Shown here one piece after another: positions 55,918 through 64,000 of a stretch of DNA of 64,000 nt. Both the position numbers and the translations under genes were made by a program. Location of the stretch: contig NZ_JAVIWK010000001.1 in NCBI RefSeq assembly GCF_034314165.1, positions 1,069,001-1,133,000 on the forward strand. The letters are read 5' to 3'. Each line of letters starts with the position of its first letter. Position 1 is the stretch's first letter. The stretch comes from Pseudomonas sp. Bout1 (lineage in GTDB: Bacteria; Pseudomonadota; Gammaproteobacteria; Pseudomonadales; Pseudomonadaceae). Under the pieces are notes generated by a model. The model was not told the DNA's origin, did no database searches, and saw only the letters and a program-made list of their open reading frames with translations.

Positions 55918-56796
55918 ATGGCTAAAGACATCCTCTGTGCATTTGGCGTCGACGTCGACGCGGTCGCCGGCTGGCTCGGTTCCTATGGCGGCGAAGACTC
56001 CCCGGACGACATTTCCCGCGGCCTGTTCGCCGGTGAAATCGGCGCGCCGCGCCTGCTCAAATTGTTCGAGCGCTATGGCCTGCGCACCACCTGGTTTATC
56101 CCCGGCCACTCGATGGAAACCTTCCCCGAGCAAATGAAGGCAGTGGCCGATGCCGGCCACGAAATCGGCGTGCACGGCTACAGCCACGAAAACCCCATCG
56201 CCATGACCGCCGAGCAGGAAGAAATCGTCCTCGACAAGTCCATCGAGCTGATCACCCAGGTCACCGGCAAGCGCCCCACCGGCTACGTCGCGCCATGGTG
56301 GGAATTCAGCAAGGTGACCAACGAACTGCTGCTGAAAAAAGGCATCAAGTACGACCACAGCCTGATGCACAACGACTTCCACCCGTACTACGTGCGCAAG
56401 GGCGACACCTGGACCAAGATCGACTACAGCCAGCACCCCGACACCTGGATGAAACCCCTGGTGCGCGGCGAAGAAACCGACCTGGTGGAGATCCCGGCCA
56501 ACTGGTACCTCGACGACCTGCCGCCAATGATGTTCATCAAGAAAGCCCCCAACAGCCACGGCTTCGTCAACCCGCGTCACCTGGAAGAAATGTGGCGCGA
56601 CCAGTTCGACTGGGTCTACCGCGAGCACGAACACGCGGTGTTCACCATGACCATCCACCCCGACGTGTCCGGCCGCCCGCAAGTGCTGCTGATGCTTGAA
56701 CGGTTGATCGAACACATCCAGAGCCATGCCGGCGTGCGCTTCGTCACCTTCGACGAAATCGCCGATGACTTTATCCGCCGCCAACCGCGTACCTGA
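55918..56796 (+). CDS. NodB-fold hydrolase of the cyclic imidase/HpPgdA type
   Basis: The 292-residue protein has the polysaccharide-deacetylase (NodB) fold. Metal ligands are probably Asp12/Asp14 in [11 protein letters not shown] and His85/His89 in [10 protein letters not shown]. There is no signal peptide, so it acts in the cytoplasm, unlike wall deacetylases. The sequence closely recalls H. pylori HpPgdA (HP0310) and the P. putida YZ-26 imidase, which hydrolyses cyclic imides. With an amidase in front and a carrier behind, imide ring opening is the most coherent role; allantoinase-like activity (PuuE) is an alternative. Confidence 0.82.
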   Translation: MAKDILCAFGVDVDAVAGWLGSYGGEDSPDDISRGLFAGEIGAPRLLKLFERYGLRTTWFIPGHSMETFPEQMKAVADAGHEIGVHGYSHENPIAMTAEQEEIVLDKSIELITQVTGKRPTGYVAPWWEFSKVTNELLLKKGIKYDHSLMHNDFHPYYVRKGDTWTKIDYSQHPDTWMKPLVRGEETDLVEIPANWYLDDLPPMMFIKKAPNSHGFVNPRHLEEMWRDQFDWVYREHEHAVFTMTIHPDVSGRPQVLLMLERLIEHIQSHAGVRFVTFDEIADDFIRRQPRT

Positions 56797-56838
56797 CACC
56801 CGTACCTAACCCCTGGCCCACCTTGCGAGGCGCGATTC

Positions 56839-58179
56839 ATGTCTATCTACAACAAGCTTGATCTGACTGGCTGGAAACCCCGGCAACTGACGCCCAAGGA
56901 AGTGCGTTTCGCCACCTGGATCGCGTTTTTCGCCTGGGTGTTTGCGGTGTATGACTTCATCCTGTTCGGCACCTTGCTGCCGGAAATCGGGCGGCACTTT
57001 AACTGGGGTGAAGTGGAGCAGGCAGAGATTGCGACATGGGTGGCGGTAGGCACCGCCGTGGTCGCGCTGGCCATCGGTCCGATCGTGGACAAGCTGGGCC
57101 GGCGCAAGGGGATTATTTTCACCGTGGCCGGTTCGGCGATCTGCTCGGCACTCACCGCGATTGGCGGCGCGTGGGGCAAGTCGTCGCTGATCCTGATCCG
57201 TTCGCTGGGCGGCCTGGGTTATGCCGAGGAAACCGTCAACGCGACCTACCTGAGCGAGTTGTACGCTGCCTCCGATGATCCGAAGCTGGCCAAGCGTCGC
57301 GGCTTTATCTACAGCCTGGTGCAGGGCGGTTGGCCGGTGGGTGCGTTGATCGCGGCAGGGTTGACCGCGCTGTTGTTGCCGGTGATTGGCTGGCAGGGTT
57401 GCTTCGTGTTTGCAGCGATCCCGGCGATTGTGATTGCGGTCATGGCGCGCAAGCTCAAGGAAAGCCCGCAGTTCCAGATTCACCAGCGCATCAGCGAGCT
57501 GCGCAAAAGCGGCTCGGTAAAAGAAGCGCAGAACGTCGCCGTGACCTACGGCGTGGACTATGACGAACACAGCAAGGCTGGCCTCAAGGCTGCGTTCCGT
57601 GGCCCGGCGCGCCGTGCAACATTGGTGATTGGCGCAGCGCTGTTGCTCAACTGGGCGGCGATCCAGGTGTTCAGCGTGTTGGGCACTTCGGTGATCGTCA
57701 GCGTGCACCATATCTCGTTCGAGAACTCGCTGATCATCCTCGTGCTGTCGAACCTGGTGGGTTACTGCGGCTACCTCAGCCACGGCTGGATGGGCGACAA
57801 GATCGGCCGCCGCAACGTCATTGGCCTGGGCTGGATGCTCGGCGGGCTGGCGTTTGCCGGGATGCTCTACGGCCCGAGCAATATGGCGATGGTGGTCGGT
57901 CTGTACAGCCTGGGCCTGTTCTTCCTGATCGGGCCGTACTCGGCGGCGCTGTTTTTCATCAGCGAAAGTTTTCCCACCAGCATCCGTGCCACCGGTGGCG
58001 CGATCATCCATGCCATGGGGCCGATTGGTGCCGTGGTCGCAGGGTTTGGCGCCACTCAAGTGTTGTCGGCCGGCAGTGACTGGCAGACCGCTGCGCTGTG
58101 GTTCGGCGCGCTGCCGTGCTTCCTGTCCGGTGCGTTGATGTTTGCCGCGCGTCATGTGCGTCCGGAAACCGTCCAGTAA
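56839..58179 (+). CDS. MFS transporter of the amide/imide operon
   Basis: The 446-residue carrier has 12 predicted helices and the metabolite:H+ symporter signatures [15 protein letters not shown] in helix 1 and [11 protein letters not shown] and [10 protein letters not shown] in the two equivalent cytoplasmic loops. A long central loop (about residues 205-250) is charged. It probably imports the operon's substrate, an organic acid or amide. It lies 42 bp after the hydrolase and 11 bp before the first SDR gene, so it is in the same transcript. Confidence 0.86.
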   Translation: MSIYNKLDLTGWKPRQLTPKEVRFATWIAFFAWVFAVYDFILFGTLLPEIGRHFNWGEVEQAEIATWVAVGTAVVALAIGPIVDKLGRRKGIIFTVAGSAICSALTAIGGAWGKSSLILIRSLGGLGYAEETVNATYLSELYAASDDPKLAKRRGFIYSLVQGGWPVGALIAAGLTALLLPVIGWQGCFVFAAIPAIVIAVMARKLKESPQFQIHQRISELRKSGSVKEAQNVAVTYGVDYDEHSKAGLKAAFRGPARRATLVIGAALLLNWAAIQVFSVLGTSVIVSVHHISFENSLIILVLSNLVGYCGYLSHGWMGDKIGRRNVIGLGWMLGGLAFAGMLYGPSNMAMVVGLYSLGLFFLIGPYSAALFFISESFPTSIRATGGAIIHAMGPIGAVVAGFGATQVLSAGSDWQTAALWFGALPCFLSGALMFAARHVRPETVQ

Positions 58180-58190
58180 GGAGTCAGTTG

Positions 58191-58952
58191 ATGAGTCGTA
58201 AAGTTGCGTTGATTACCGGTGCCGCCAGCGGCATCGGCCAGGCCCTCGCGGTGGCGTATGCCCGCAGTGGCGTGGCGGTGGTGGGCGGGTATTACCCGGC
58301 CGATCCTCATGACCCGCATCACACTGTTTTGCAGGTGGAAGAAGCCGGCGGTGAATGCCTGATGTTACCGCTGGACGTGGGCGATACCGCGTCGGTGGAT
58401 AACCTGGCGGCGCAGGCGGTCCAGCACTTTGGTCGCCTCGATTACGCGGTAGCCAACGCGGGGTTGTTAAGGCGCGCACCGTTGCTGGAGATGACCGACG
58501 AGCTGTGGAACGAGATGCTCAACGTCGACCTGACCGGGGTGATGCGCACCTTCCGGGCGGCGACCCGGCATATGCACGAAGGCGGCGCGTTGGTGGCGAT
58601 TTCGTCGATTGCCGGTGGCGTATATGGCTGGCAGGAGCACGCGCACTATGCGGCGGCCAAGGCGGGTGTGCCGGGGTTGTGTCGCTCGCTGGCGGTGGAA
58701 CTGGCGCCGTTGGGGATTCGCTGCAATGCGGTGATCCCGGGGTTGATCGAGACGCCGCAGTCGCTGGATGCGAAAAACTCCCTGGGCCCGGAAGGTCTGG
58801 CGAAAGCCGCGCGGGCGATTCCATTGGGCCGGGTAGGGCGGGCGGATGAAGTGGCGTCCCTGGTGCGTTTTTTGACCAGTGAGGAATCGAGCTACCTGAC
58901 CGGGCAAAGCATTGTAATTGATGGTGGCTTGACCGTGCGCTGGCCGGATTGA
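58191..58952 (+). CDS. Short-chain dehydrogenase/reductase
   Basis: The 253-residue classical SDR has the cofactor motif TGAASGIG at residues 10-17, NAG in VANAGLLRR and the catalytic Ser-Tyr-Lys in [10 protein letters not shown] and [12 protein letters not shown] or NADPH preference cannot be read with confidence. The ATG at 58191 has AAGGAG at ideal spacing. It probably oxidises or reduces a hydroxy or keto intermediate of the substrate handled by this operon. A palindromic repeat follows and separates it from the second SDR. Confidence 0.87.
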   Translation: MSRKVALITGAASGIGQALAVAYARSGVAVVGGYYPADPHDPHHTVLQVEEAGGECLMLPLDVGDTASVDNLAAQAVQHFGRLDYAVANAGLLRRAPLLEMTDELWNEMLNVDLTGVMRTFRAATRHMHEGGALVAISSIAGGVYGWQEHAHYAAAKAGVPGLCRSLAVELAPLGIRCNAVIPGLIETPQSLDAKNSLGPEGLAKAARAIPLGRVGRADEVASLVRFLTSEESSYLTGQSIVIDGGLTVRWPD

Positions 58953-58979
58953 TGCGGATTCAAGTCTGATGCAATTCAA

Positions 58980-59067
58980 ATGTGGGAGCTGGCTTGCCTG
59001 CGATACAGACAACTCGGTCCTTCAGATACACCGAGGTGATGCCATCGCAGGCAAGCCAGCTCCCACA
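58980..59067. repeat. REP/REPIN element inside the operon
   Basis: Arms ATGTGGGAGCTGGCTTGCCT and GGCAAGCCAGCTCCCACAG around a centre with CTCGGT/ACCGAG pairing. It lies between two co-oriented SDR genes, so it could lower or differentiate expression downstream. Confidence 0.88.
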
Positions 59068-59096
59068 GGTAACACTCGACCCGTAGAGGAATAACA

Positions 59097-59843
59097 ATGC
59101 CCCAACTTGCTAACCGCCGTGCTGTGATCACCGGCGCCGGCAGCGGTATCGGCGCCGCCATCGCACGCGCCTATGCCGTCGAAGGCGCACGTCTGCTATT
59201 GGCCGACCGCGACGCCGCAACCCTGGCCGAAACCGCGATCACCTGCCGCAACCTCGGCGCCGAAGTCCTTGAGTGCGTAGCCGACGTCGGCACTGTCGAC
59301 GGCGCCCAGGCCAGCGTCGATGCCTGCGTCGCTCACTACGGCGGCATCGACATCCTGGTCAACAACGCCGGCATGCTGACCCAGGCCCGTTGCGTCGACC
59401 TGACCATGGACATGTGGAACGACATGCTGCGCGTCGACCTCACCAGCGTCTTCGTCGCCAGCCAGCGCGCCTTGCCCCACATGGTCGCCCAGCGCTGGGG
59501 GCGGATTATCAACGTCGCCTCGCAACTGGGTATCAAGGGTGGTGCAGAGCTCACGCACTATGCCGCGGCAAAGGCCGGCGTCATTGGTTTCACAAAATCC
59601 CTGGCCCTGGAAGTGGCCAAGGACAACGTGTTGGTGAATGCCATCGCGCCCGGGCCCATCGAGACGCCATTGGTAGGCGGCATCAGCGACACCTGGAAAC
59701 GTGCCAAGGCCGCCGAGCTGCCCCTGGGCCGTTTTGGCCTGGCGGACGAAGTGGCACCCACCGCCGTGCTATTGGCCAGCGAGGGCGGCAACCTGTTCGT
59801 CGGCCAGACCCTCGGCCCGAATTCCGGCGATGTCATGCCATGA
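59097..59843 (+). CDS. Short-chain dehydrogenase/reductase
   Basis: The 248-residue classical SDR has TGAGSGIG at residues 12-19, NNAGML and the catalytic segments ASQLGIKGGAEL and HYAAAKAG. It is only moderately similar to the preceding SDR, so the two probably act on different steps or stereochemistry rather than being a recent duplicate. The start follows GAGGAATAAC. A small CxxC gene follows after 12 bp. Confidence 0.87.
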   Translation: MPQLANRRAVITGAGSGIGAAIARAYAVEGARLLLADRDAATLAETAITCRNLGAEVLECVADVGTVDGAQASVDACVAHYGGIDILVNNAGMLTQARCVDLTMDMWNDMLRVDLTSVFVASQRALPHMVAQRWGRIINVASQLGIKGGAELTHYAAAKAGVIGFTKSLALEVAKDNVLVNAIAPGPIETPLVGGISDTWKRAKAAELPLGRFGLADEVAPTAVLLASEGGNLFVGQTLGPNSGDVMP

Positions 59844-59855
59844 GCGGGCAATAGC

Positions 59856-60149
59856 ATGTGCGGACTCTGCGGCCTGCTGGGCGAAGACCTGCACTGGAGC
59901 GACCCGTTGGGCGATGAATTGCCGCGACGGCGCGAACGCTTGCGCCGCATTGCCGCGATCAATCAGGTGCTGGCAGTGTTCCGGCTCAAGGTCGAAGACT
60001 TCCAGGGCGCGTCCTATCTGCTGCTGGGCGCTACCGGCAAACAGGCACTGGCCAGCGGCCTGGATGAGTTGTGGCGGGCAGCAGAGACCCTGCTCGGTCG
60101 ACCGCTGGACCCGTTGGACCCGCGCCTGCTCGATCATCTGGAGCTGTAG
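59856..60149 (+). CDS. Small CxxC protein of unknown function
   Basis: I do not recognise a named family for this 97-residue protein. It begins MCGLCGLLGEDLHW, with Cys2 and Cys5 as a CxxC pair at the very N-terminus, then continues as a helical, Leu/Arg-rich domain (RRRERLRRIAAINQVLAVFR, LKVEDFQGASYLLLG). An N-terminal Cys2 recalls class II glutamine amidotransferases, but the length rules that out. Its stop codon is the TAG inside the following repeat. The COG0523 GTPase next door makes a metal-related role plausible. Confidence 0.7.
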   Translation: MCGLCGLLGEDLHWSDPLGDELPRRRERLRRIAAINQVLAVFRLKVEDFQGASYLLLGATGKQALASGLDELWRAAETLLGRPLDPLDPRLLDHLEL

Positions 60150-60213
60150 GAGCCCGGCTTGCCGGCGATGGCGCCCTTCATATCGCCATCGCCGGCAAGC
60201 CGGGCTCCTACAG
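60144..60213. repeat. Short perfect REP hairpin overlapping a gene end
   Basis: CTGTAGGAGCCCGGCTTGCC and its complement form 30-bp arms with about 10 bases between, a CTGTAGGAGC variant of the repeat family. It begins inside the last codons of the CxxC gene and supplies its TAG stop. It lies 21 bp upstream of the GTPase gene. Confidence 0.9.
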
Positions 60214-60234
60214 GGGCATCATTGAGGTAGAAAT

Positions 60235-61209
60235 ATGAGCATCGCTCTGAACGTCATCACCGGTTTTCTCGGCAGCGGCAAAACCACCCTGCTCAAGCGC
60301 CTGCTGCAAGGCGAAAGCCTCGGCGACACGGCGTTGCTGATCAATGAATTCGGCGACGTCGGCATCGACCATCTGCTGGTGGAAGAAGTGGCGCCGGACA
60401 CGGTGTTGTTGCCCAGCGGTTGCGTCTGCTGTTCGATTCGCGGCGAGTTGAAAGACGCCTTGCTCGGCCTGTTGCAGCGCCGCGAGCGGGGCGAGATTCC
60501 GGCGTTCAAACGGGTAATCCTGGAGACCACCGGCCTGGCCGACCCGGCGCCGATCCTGGCCACGTTGAACAACGACGTGCAACTGCGCGGGCGCTTTCAT
60601 ATCGGCCTGGTGGTCACGTTGGTGGACGCCAGCCACGCCGCCTTGCAAGAGCGCCTGCACCCGGAATGGCTGGCGCAAGTGGCCGCCGCCGATCGCCTGT
60701 TGTTGAGCAAGACCGACCTCATCGAAGACGGCGGCCCACTGCGCGCGCATTTGCAGGCACTGAACGCCGGTACGCCGATCCTCAACACCTGCGACATCGA
60801 CAGCGGTGAGCAACTGCTGCTCGGCGAAGGCCTGCGCAGTGCCGAACCCGCCGCTGAAGTCCGCCGCTGGAAACTCCATCAAACCACCGCCGCCAACCAC
60901 GGCGACGCGCAAGTCTGCTGCCTGACCTTCGACCAGCCGCTGGATTGGGTGGGGTTCGGGGTCTGGTTATCGATGCTGTTAAGATGCCACGGCGAACGTA
61001 TTCTTCGCGTCAAAGGACTGCTCAACGTGAACGCAAGTTTGGCCCCCATCGTCATTCATGGCGTGCAGCATTGCCTGCATGCGCCGGTCCACTTGCCCGC
61101 ATGGCCGGGCACCGATCGGCAGTCACGCCTGGTGTTTATCCTGCGTGGCCTCGACCCGGCGCTGCTGCGTCGCTCCTTTGAAGTGTTCTCCAGAAGGTTT
61201 GCCGCATGA
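60235..61209 (+). CDS. COG0523 (CobW/YjiA-type) GTPase, possible metal chaperone
   Basis: This 324-residue G3E-family GTPase has Walker A GFLGSGKTTLL (residues 10-20), the metal-binding CxCC motif at Cys63, Cys65 and Cys66 (GCVCCSIRG), ETTGLADPAP, the G4-type SKTD and a C-terminal CobW domain (VKGLLNVNASLAP). Relatives deliver zinc, cobalt or iron to specific enzymes. In this operon the NodB-fold hydrolase is the natural metalloenzyme client; this is inferred. It overlaps the next gene by 4 bp. Confidence 0.87.
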   Translation: MSIALNVITGFLGSGKTTLLKRLLQGESLGDTALLINEFGDVGIDHLLVEEVAPDTVLLPSGCVCCSIRGELKDALLGLLQRRERGEIPAFKRVILETTGLADPAPILATLNNDVQLRGRFHIGLVVTLVDASHAALQERLHPEWLAQVAAADRLLLSKTDLIEDGGPLRAHLQALNAGTPILNTCDIDSGEQLLLGEGLRSAEPAAEVRRWKLHQTTAANHGDAQVCCLTFDQPLDWVGFGVWLSMLLRCHGERILRVKGLLNVNASLAPIVIHGVQHCLHAPVHLPAWPGTDRQSRLVFILRGLDPALLRRSFEVFSRRFAA

Positions 61210-62378
61210 TCACGCTTCGCGTCCTCGGCACGTCGGTAACCTTGCTCGAAACCTTGCGTGTGCGCGCTGAACAAGACTTGGGCATTCGCCTGGTGTACCA
61301 GGTGCACGATGTGGCGCAGGCCCAGCGCATCGCAGTCATGCAGCCCGACAGCTACGACCTCTACGACCAGTGGTTTCACAACGTCGACTTCGTATGGCCG
61401 GCGCGGGCGATCCAGCCGATCGACACCCGGCGTATTGCCCTGTGGCACGAGATCAACGACTTGCCCAAGCGCGGCCGTTTGTCTGCCAACGACCGCCTGG
61501 GCAGCGGCAGTGTGCCCAGCGAGCGCTTGTTCGTGCAGCACGACGGCAGCCTCGGCAGCACCGTCACCGAACGCATCAGCATGCTGCCGCTGACCCACAA
61601 TGCCGACAGTTTTGCCTACCGCCCTGAACGGTTGCCCGAAGGGTTCAACCGCGCCAACGAGAGTTGGGGCTGGCTGCTGGACCCGGCCTGGGGCGCGCGC
61701 ACCGCGTTGCAAAGTGACGCCGCCATCGGAGCCCTAGACGCCGCGCTGGCGGTGCAGGGCGCGGGGCTCGCGAGCTTCAAGGACATCGGCAACATGAGCA
61801 TCGAGGAAATCGACGTACTCGCCGATATTTTGGTGCGCAAGCAGAAGGAAGGGCACTTTGCAGCGTTCTGGTCCGATGACGAAGAAGCGGCGCAATTGAT
61901 GCTCCGCCCGAGCATCGACATCCAGAGTTTGTGGTCTCCGACCCTGATGCGCCTGCATCGGGCCGGGGTCAAATACCGCTTGGCCGTGCCCAGTGAAGGC
62001 TATCGCGCCTGGTTCGGCGGGTTGTCGTTGTCGCGTCATGCCAAGGGCCCAGTGCTGGATGCGGCCTATGCCTACCTCAACTGGTGGCTGTCCGGCTGGC
62101 CCGGTGCGGTAATGGCGCGCCAGGGTTACTACATCGGCAACCCGGCCCGCAGCCGTGATCACTTGAGCGGCGCCGAATGGGACTACTGGTACGCCGGCCT
62201 GCCCGCGCGGGAGGAGCTGCTGGGCAGCGATGGCCTGCCGTTGATCGACGTGGGAGAAGTGCGCGACGGCGGTTCCTATCAGCAGCGCATGGGCCATATC
62301 GCGGTGTGGAACTCGGTGATGGACGAGCACAACTACCTGGTGCGGCGTTGGGGTGACTTCATGCGGGCGCGCATCTAG
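61206..62378 (+). CDS. Periplasmic-binding-protein-like protein without signal peptide
   Basis: The 390-residue protein has the fold pattern of extracellular solute-binding proteins (PotD/iron-binding type: LTHNADSFAYRPE, PSIDIQSLWSPTLMRLHRAG, YLNWWLSGWPGAVMARQGYY). It starts MITLRVLGTSVTLLETL, with no signal sequence and no upstream in-frame start that adds one. No ABC permease or ATPase gene is adjacent. Its 4-bp overlap with the GTPase gene indicates tight coupling. It may be a cytoplasmic ligand-binding or enzyme-like descendant. Confidence 0.78.
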   Translation: MITLRVLGTSVTLLETLRVRAEQDLGIRLVYQVHDVAQAQRIAVMQPDSYDLYDQWFHNVDFVWPARAIQPIDTRRIALWHEINDLPKRGRLSANDRLGSGSVPSERLFVQHDGSLGSTVTERISMLPLTHNADSFAYRPERLPEGFNRANESWGWLLDPAWGARTALQSDAAIGALDAALAVQGAGLASFKDIGNMSIEEIDVLADILVRKQKEGHFAAFWSDDEEAAQLMLRPSIDIQSLWSPTLMRLHRAGVKYRLAVPSEGYRAWFGGLSLSRHAKGPVLDAAYAYLNWWLSGWPGAVMARQGYYIGNPARSRDHLSGAEWDYWYAGLPAREELLGSDGLPLIDVGEVRDGGSYQQRMGHIAVWNSVMDEHNYLVRRWGDFMRARI

Positions 62379-62470
62379 GCCTGATGAGGTGGTCGCCAAA
62401 TTAATGACACTAAAGTTCCCGTATTTATTGGGTGCACTTCTTCTCTCGCGCAGCTAATCTGGATAATTCG

Positions 62471-62493
62471 AATGCCCTGACGGAAAGGGCATT
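62471..62493 (+). terminator. Possible terminator after the operon
   Basis: AATGCCCT and AGGGCATT form a perfect 8-bp stem with a 7-base loop, followed by TATTTGA. The T-run is weak. It lies 92 bp after the stop of the binding-protein-like gene. Confidence 0.5.
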
Positions 62494-62583
62494 TATTTGA
62501 CGCCAGTTCAGCTATCGCGAGGGACGCGCATGACGCAGGGACGTTTCGGCTGGAGGGAGCAGGCGCTGCCAGAGGGCAACAAA

Positions 62584-64000
62584 ATGAGGTGGCGCCATAC
62601 GTTTCAAACCCGGATCGCCGGGGTGTTGGCGTTACTGTTGCTGGTGGTGGTAGCGGCAGTGTATTTCGCGGTGAAGACGGCGACCAATCACGCGGTGGAA
62701 AACCAGGCCCAGGTACAGCTGGAAACCGGCAGCCAGGTCTTCGAACGCTTGCTCGACCTGCGAGGCCGGCGCCTGCAATACGGCTTGAACTGGCTCACGG
62801 CGGACCTGCCCTTTCGCCAGGCCGTAGCCGATGGCGAACCTGCTGCGATTCTCGCCACGCTGCGCCGGCATGGCACCGGCCTTACCTCCAGTGAAGTGTT
62901 TGTGCTGGGGCTCGATGGGCAGGTGATGGTCAGCACATTGCAGGCGCTGACGCCCGGGCAGGCTTTTCCCTATAACGATGCGTTGCGCCAGGCCCGGCGC
63001 AATGGCCTGCAGATGTTGATCGTGGCCCTGGATGGCCGGCCTTTTTTGCTGGTGCAGCAGGAGGTCGTTGACCCCGCACCGATTGCCCACGTCGTCATGG
63101 GGTTTCCCATGGACGAAATCTTTGCCAGCGAATTGCGTTCCATGAGCAACCTGGAAGTGTCGTTCATCAGTACACACAACGGTCAGCCGGGCGAGCTGTT
63201 CAGCACTCAGCCGCTGGCGTTTCAAGCATCGATCGTCAGTGACTTGCAGCGCACCTACATCAACCCGGTGGCGCAACTGAACCGGTTTCACGGCCAGCGT
63301 TATCTGAGCCAGGTGCTGCCCCTGGGCAACACCGCAGACGGCGGTGAGGTACGGGTGCTGCTGCAAAGCCCGCTGGACCACGCCCTCGAATCCTTCGCGC
63401 CGCTGGACCGGCAATTTCTCGCGATAGCCCTGGTGGTGCTGCTGGTGTCGCTGGCGGGTGCGCTGTTTCTGGCGCGGCGGGTTTCGCGCCCACTCAACGC
63501 GCTGGTACAGGCGGCGGACCGCATCGGGGCCGGTGACTACCGCACACCGGTGCGGGTGCGCAGCCACGATGAGTTCGGCTTGCTGGCCCAGGCCTTCAAC
63601 GCCATGCAAAACGGGATCGCCGTGCGCGAACGGCAACTGGCCCACAACGCCCTGCACGACTCGCTCACCGGCCTGCCCAACCGGGCGTTGGCCATGGAGC
63701 GCCTGGGCAGCGCTATCAGCGCCGGCCGGCCTGTGGTGTTGGTGTACCTGGGCATTGAAAACTACCGGGTGATCAACGAAGGCTACGGCCCGGAAGGTGT
63801 GGAAGAAATGCTCCGCGACGCCAGCCGCTGCCTGCTGTCGAGCCTGTCGGCCAGCGACACGGCCGCACGCATTACCGGCAGCGAATTTTTGCTGTTGCTG
63901 GAAAACACCGAGATCGACCGTGTCGTGGCCTTGGCCGACCGCCTGTATGGGCTGTTGACCGAGCCCCAGCGCATTGGCGGCGATGACCTGCGCCATGAAG
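62584..64000 (+). CDS. Membrane sensor with HAMP and degenerate GGDEF domain, 3' end cut
   Basis: The frame is open to the window end (472 residues seen). An N-terminal helix (IAGVLALLLLVVVAAVYFAV) and a second helix (about 281-301, LAIALVVLLVSLAGALFLA) enclose a periplasmic sensor of about 245 residues. A HAMP domain (RRVSRPLNALVQAADRIGAG) and a GGDEF-type domain (HDSLTGLPNRALAMERLG) follow. The signature is TGSEF instead of GGDEF, so cyclase activity is unlikely; an EAL domain probably follows. ATG at 62584 has AGAGGG; an in-frame ATG at 62530 with GAGGGA is also possible. Confidence 0.85.
   Translation, partial: MRWRHTFQTRIAGVLALLLLVVVAAVYFAVKTATNHAVENQAQVQLETGSQVFERLLDLRGRRLQYGLNWLTADLPFRQAVADGEPAAILATLRRHGTGLTSSEVFVLGLDGQVMVSTLQALTPGQAFPYNDALRQARRNGLQMLIVALDGRPFLLVQQEVVDPAPIAHVVMGFPMDEIFASELRSMSNLEVSFISTHNGQPGELFSTQPLAFQASIVSDLQRTYINPVAQLNRFHGQRYLSQVLPLGNTADGGEVRVLLQSPLDHALESFAPLDRQFLAIALVVLLVSLAGALFLARRVSRPLNALVQAADRIGAGDYRTPVRVRSHDEFGLLAQAFNAMQNGIAVRERQLAHNALHDSLTGLPNRALAMERLGSAISAGRPVVLVYLGIENYRVINEGYGPEGVEEMLRDASRCLLSSLSASDTAARITGSEFLLLLENTEIDRVVALADRLYGLLTEPQRIGGDDLRHE

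Noticed and set aside
55918..56796. Cell-wall polysaccharide deacetylase assignment
   Set aside because: No signal peptide or membrane anchor is present and the neighbours are catabolic and transport genes, so a cytoplasmic small-molecule hydrolase is more likely.

Overview
The window is chromosomal DNA of a Pseudomonas, most likely the P. fluorescens group. The evidence is high GC, the gene blocks ndpA-hup-rlmF-valS-holC-pepA-lptF-lptG and lepA-lepB-rnc-era-recO-pdxJ-cumA-tadA, Pseudomonas-type small families (DUF6124, DUF3509, YebG), and many palindromic intergenic repeats of the kind known from fluorescent pseudomonads. No tRNA, rRNA, CRISPR array, transposase or prophage gene was seen.

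Region 1 (1-9.7 kb) is mixed metabolism. It holds the end of the tyrosine/homogentisate pathway (fahA cut by the window edge, then maiA and an aromatic-acid-type MFS carrier), a SirB1-family protein, a leucine-dehydrogenase-like enzyme with Asn where the catalytic Lys is expected, an acetamidase/formamidase with an inserted Cys4 element, a dienelactone-hydrolase-fold protein, LexA-box-controlled yebG, an orphan antitoxin-like gene, psiE and a DUF3509 gene. Region 2 (10-17 kb) has serine uptake and deamination (sdaC-like, sdaA) with a divergent LysR regulator, an HPF/RaiA-like ribosome-associated protein, and a DHA2 efflux pump with its own divergent LysR regulator.

Region 3 (17-27.3 kb) is an iron block. 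fecI-fecR-fecA (ferric-citrate type) runs leftward. DUF3649-PepSY-DUF3325-sigma-FecR followed by a second TonB-dependent receptor runs rightward. One Fur-box-like site lies between the two divergent operons. The second receptor lacks the N-terminal signalling domain normally expected next to a sigma/anti-sigma pair.

Region 4 (27.5-53 kb) is housekeeping: nucleoid proteins, translation, LPS transport, protein export, RNA processing, tRNA wobble modification (tadA, cmoA, cmoB), a CumA-type multicopper oxidase, a chagasin-like protease inhibitor and a second Lon protease (AsrA type). The lptG and lepA blocks abut here but are far apart in P. aeruginosa PAO1.

Region 5 (53.2-62.4 kb) is the most interesting accessory unit. 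A GntR regulator with two winged-helix domains is divergent from a run of nine genes: amidase, NodB-fold hydrolase of the imidase/HpPgdA type, MFS carrier, two SDR dehydrogenases, a small CxxC protein, a COG0523 GTPase and a solute-binding-protein-like protein without a signal peptide. I infer uptake and hydrolysis of a cyclic imide or similar amide (ring opening, then half-amide hydrolysis), with the GTPase possibly serving the metal-dependent hydrolase. A perfect 18-bp palindrome with a TGTACA core sits just upstream of the amidase. The window ends inside a membrane GGDEF-family protein whose signature motif is degenerate.
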